From: Morinoia aosen
Lineage: Eukaryota; Arthropoda; Malacostraca; Amphipoda; Talitridae
DNA length: 64,000 bases
Assembly (NCBI GenBank): GCA_030386875.1
Contig: CM059563.1
Location: 17,006,001-17,070,000, forward strand
Direction: 5' to 3'
In this document: positions 62,133-64,000 of the stretch, piece by piece
How positions within the stretch are numbered: position 1 is the first letter of the stretch
Layout: each line of letters starts with the position of its first letter
Made by a program: the position numbers and the translations under genes
The notes under the pieces: generated by a model
Seen by the model: only the letters and a program-made list of their open reading frames with translations
The model's database searches: none
Told to the model about the DNA's origin: nothing

Positions 62133-62290
62133 AGTAATCGTGCACGCGCCGCTTACGTTTCAATCTCGTACAGTATTTCCATTGCACTTGCAGGGTGAAC
62201 ACCACGATATTATATCACAGCATACACCCTGCAAGTGCAATGGAAATGCCGTACGTGGTTTAAACGCAAGCCACTCATGCACGATTACCG
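62133..62290. repeat. Fold-back inverted repeat
   Basis: A 31-bp core at 62167-62197 is repeated inverted at 62225-62255 with two mismatches and a 27-nt loop; weaker pairing extends the arms to about 62133 and 62290. The arms contain TTTCCATTGCACTTGCAGGG and its complement. The outer arms are units of the adjoining 50-bp array. Confidence 0.88.
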
Positions 62291-62560
62291 CAGAAATGCT
62301 GTGCGTAGTTTAATTAAAGGCAAGCGACTCGTGCACGATTACCGCGGAAATGTTGTACGTAGCTTAAACGCAAGCGACTCATGCACAATTACCGCAGAAA
62401 TGCTGTGTGTAGTTTAATTAAAGGCGAGCGACTCGTGCACGATTACTGCGGAAATGCTGTACGTAGCTTAAACGCAAGCGACTCATGCACGATTACCGCA
62501 GAAATGGTGTACGTAGTTTAAACGCAAGCGACTCGTGCACGATTACCGCCGAATGCCAGG
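62256..62560 (+). repeat. Minisatellite, about 50-bp unit, 6 copies
   Basis: Units contain AAGCGACTC(A/G)TGCACGATTA then CCGC(A/G)GAAATG and GTACGTAG(T/C)TTAA. Two linker types alternate (AAACGC or TTAAAGGC), giving a roughly 104-bp higher-order period in the first four units. Confidence 0.9.
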
Positions 62561-63081
62561 CACAAGCGCAATCCCGCGCCCCCACAGGCATCATAAATAA
62601 TGAAGCACTACAAGATAGGACGCAGATTCTGCGGAGATTAGCGACTCTCCGATGACAATAAAGGTCACAGAATGGCCACAATATAGGCATGCTCTTTAGG
62701 ACCTCCTCCCATGAAAAGAGGAAGACAAATGGGAGACATGCTCAAAAAGTATTAGGTGATCCTTCACAGCGGTCATAATATGAAACGAGACCTGGGAAAT
62801 CGAGATAAGGACCAGAAATGTCAAAGGAACTTAGGGATTACGGAGACGTCAATCATTGAAAAGATTCGATGAACATTATTCGTTACGCTGTATGCGAGAA
62901 GTTCCCTCTTTGAAGTTTCCACGGTGGAGCTATTTGATATTGACTTAGTTAGATTTAAAAATGTTGATACAATATTTTTTACTCGTAAAATTGTACCGGG
63001 CTTCAAGCAATGCAATTCTTCATGCTGAATGAAAATACCCGAGGATGAAGAAAGTGTGCTCCCAGTAGCAAAAATCAATCC
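62561..63081. other. No gene seen
   Basis: AT-rich spacer between the 50-bp array and the diverged TTAA element. Confidence 0.6.
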
Positions 63082-63309
63082 TCAACACATTCCCTGCGAA
63101 GGGACCCACCGGTGGTCACTTAGGTGATTTTCATAGTGCTGTTGACCCACCTGCAGTCACTAACTTATTGTTTATTAATACTTAATGAAAGCTTAATATA
63201 GGCAAGATCCAGTTAATGTTTGCTATTTTCAAAGTTGATTAACGCAATTGACTTTAAATTTGAATTGAATATTGAACTGAAGTTTAACCCATCGCAGTTA
63301 ACGTGTTAA
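63082..63309 (+). mobile_element. TTAA-flanked miniature element, group A, diverged
   Basis: Right end ATCGCAGTTAACGTGTTAA and right half (AGTTAATGTTTGCTATTTTC to TTGAACTGAAGTTTAACCC) match the 57519 copy. The left TTAA has decayed to TCAA, and the palindromes are broken (GACCCACCGGTGGTC). Confidence 0.68.
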
Positions 63310-64000
63310 TTATTCTTGTAAAACTACACAACTTAACGATACAGTGTTTCATACAAAATATTAGAGAAAAGAAAAGCCAAAGGATAATTTCACACGGACT
63401 CGGCACCACCGGATACGCGGTGCACGGTATAACTCTGGCATGGATACGAGTTCACATGCATGAGTGTGGGAGTTATGATTCACAAGTCATAATAAATATC
63501 TAATATAGACTGGAGATATCTTGTTAAACTTCAATTTCCTTCTCTTCAGGTTGACATCAAGGTTCCTCGCGAACTCTAGGAGAATGTTTCTATAGCGGAT
63601 AAAACTTGGGTAAAATCAATGACATTGCTTTGCAATTTGCGTGAGAGCGCGCGTTGTGTAGGCCTGACGCTATGAACTCCCTGTACGCAGGCAGGCGTAC
63701 CCAATGCGTAATATGCACAAGTTTGGCAGTTGTCACGAACATTAACCCCGGCACCATACACCTACATGCATAAAGTTGCCCCACAGCACACAGTTCGCGC
63801 GTCTCATGGCAGATCAGGTCAGGATGTATATAGTTCATTTGAACAGGTTAACAATTACAATGGCTCAAAGTCGAGTAGGGGACGACACCAACTTAACAAT
63901 AAAATGTTGTCAAGTAGCCCCAAGTGAACGAAGAACACGTCAAAGTCTCGAAATGAAATTAAAAGAAATGACTATTTCTTCAGTTAAAATAAATTATTGA
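63310..64000. other. No gene seen
   Basis: AT-rich, with a small GTACGC/GGCGTAC inverted repeat near 63680-63700. Overlapping short frames are unsupported. Confidence 0.55.

Noticed and set aside
1..64000. A multi-gene defence or biosynthetic system
   Set aside because: No cluster of coding genes exists; the only recognised protein segment is one kinase exon.

Overview
This window looks like nuclear DNA from an animal with a large, repeat-rich genome, most likely an arthropod and possibly an insect. It is AT-rich and gene-poor. Open frames are short and mostly lie in repeats. The one clear exon has GT-AG borders, and the repeats are animal types: 5'-truncated retroposons, TTAA-flanked elements and minisatellites. 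I see no operons, ribosome-binding sites, tRNA, rRNA or CRISPR. The arthropod assignment is an inference; no species can be named.

The only protein I recognise is a Polo-like kinase. A single 108-bp minus-strand exon (9629-9736) encodes the glycine-rich loop and the ATP-binding lysine region. No other kinase exon is visible, so the flanking introns probably exceed 9 kb. Large parts of the window may therefore be introns of this gene. A run of 21 CAG units lies about 0.75 kb downstream of the exon and would be transcribed as CUG in the kinase pre-mRNA. Weaker coding candidates are 29483-29615 (minus), 17270-17437 (plus), 26833-27036 and 27552-27722 (plus), and 21918-22190 (plus). A decayed piece of a non-LTR reverse transcriptase may lie at 60884-61375 (minus).

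Mobile DNA dominates the rest. About ten copies of one roughly 280-380 bp retroposon occur at 0.6, 4.5, 18.6, 20.3, 22.6, 23.7, 42.7, 46.3-46.9 and 59.6 kb, all in the same orientation. One copy sits inside another with a perfect 14-bp target duplication, and a second has a 9-bp duplication and an (AAT)n tail. At least eight elements with TTAA ends and inverted termini, resembling non-autonomous piggyBac-type elements, fall into four groups. Two of them are exactly 230 bp and carry 20-bp palindromes.

Tandem arrays lie at 12.5 kb (30-bp unit), 19.2-20.0 kb (41-bp), 37.0 kb (about 30-bp), 43.8-44.3 kb (24-bp), 51.1-51.6 kb (24-bp) and 62.1-62.6 kb (about 50-bp, with a fold-back at its edge). 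The longest open frames (178 and 240 codons) are by-products of arrays whose units are multiples of three. I did not find a new multi-gene system. The most informative signals are the kinase exon and the mobile elements whose insertion borders can be read directly.
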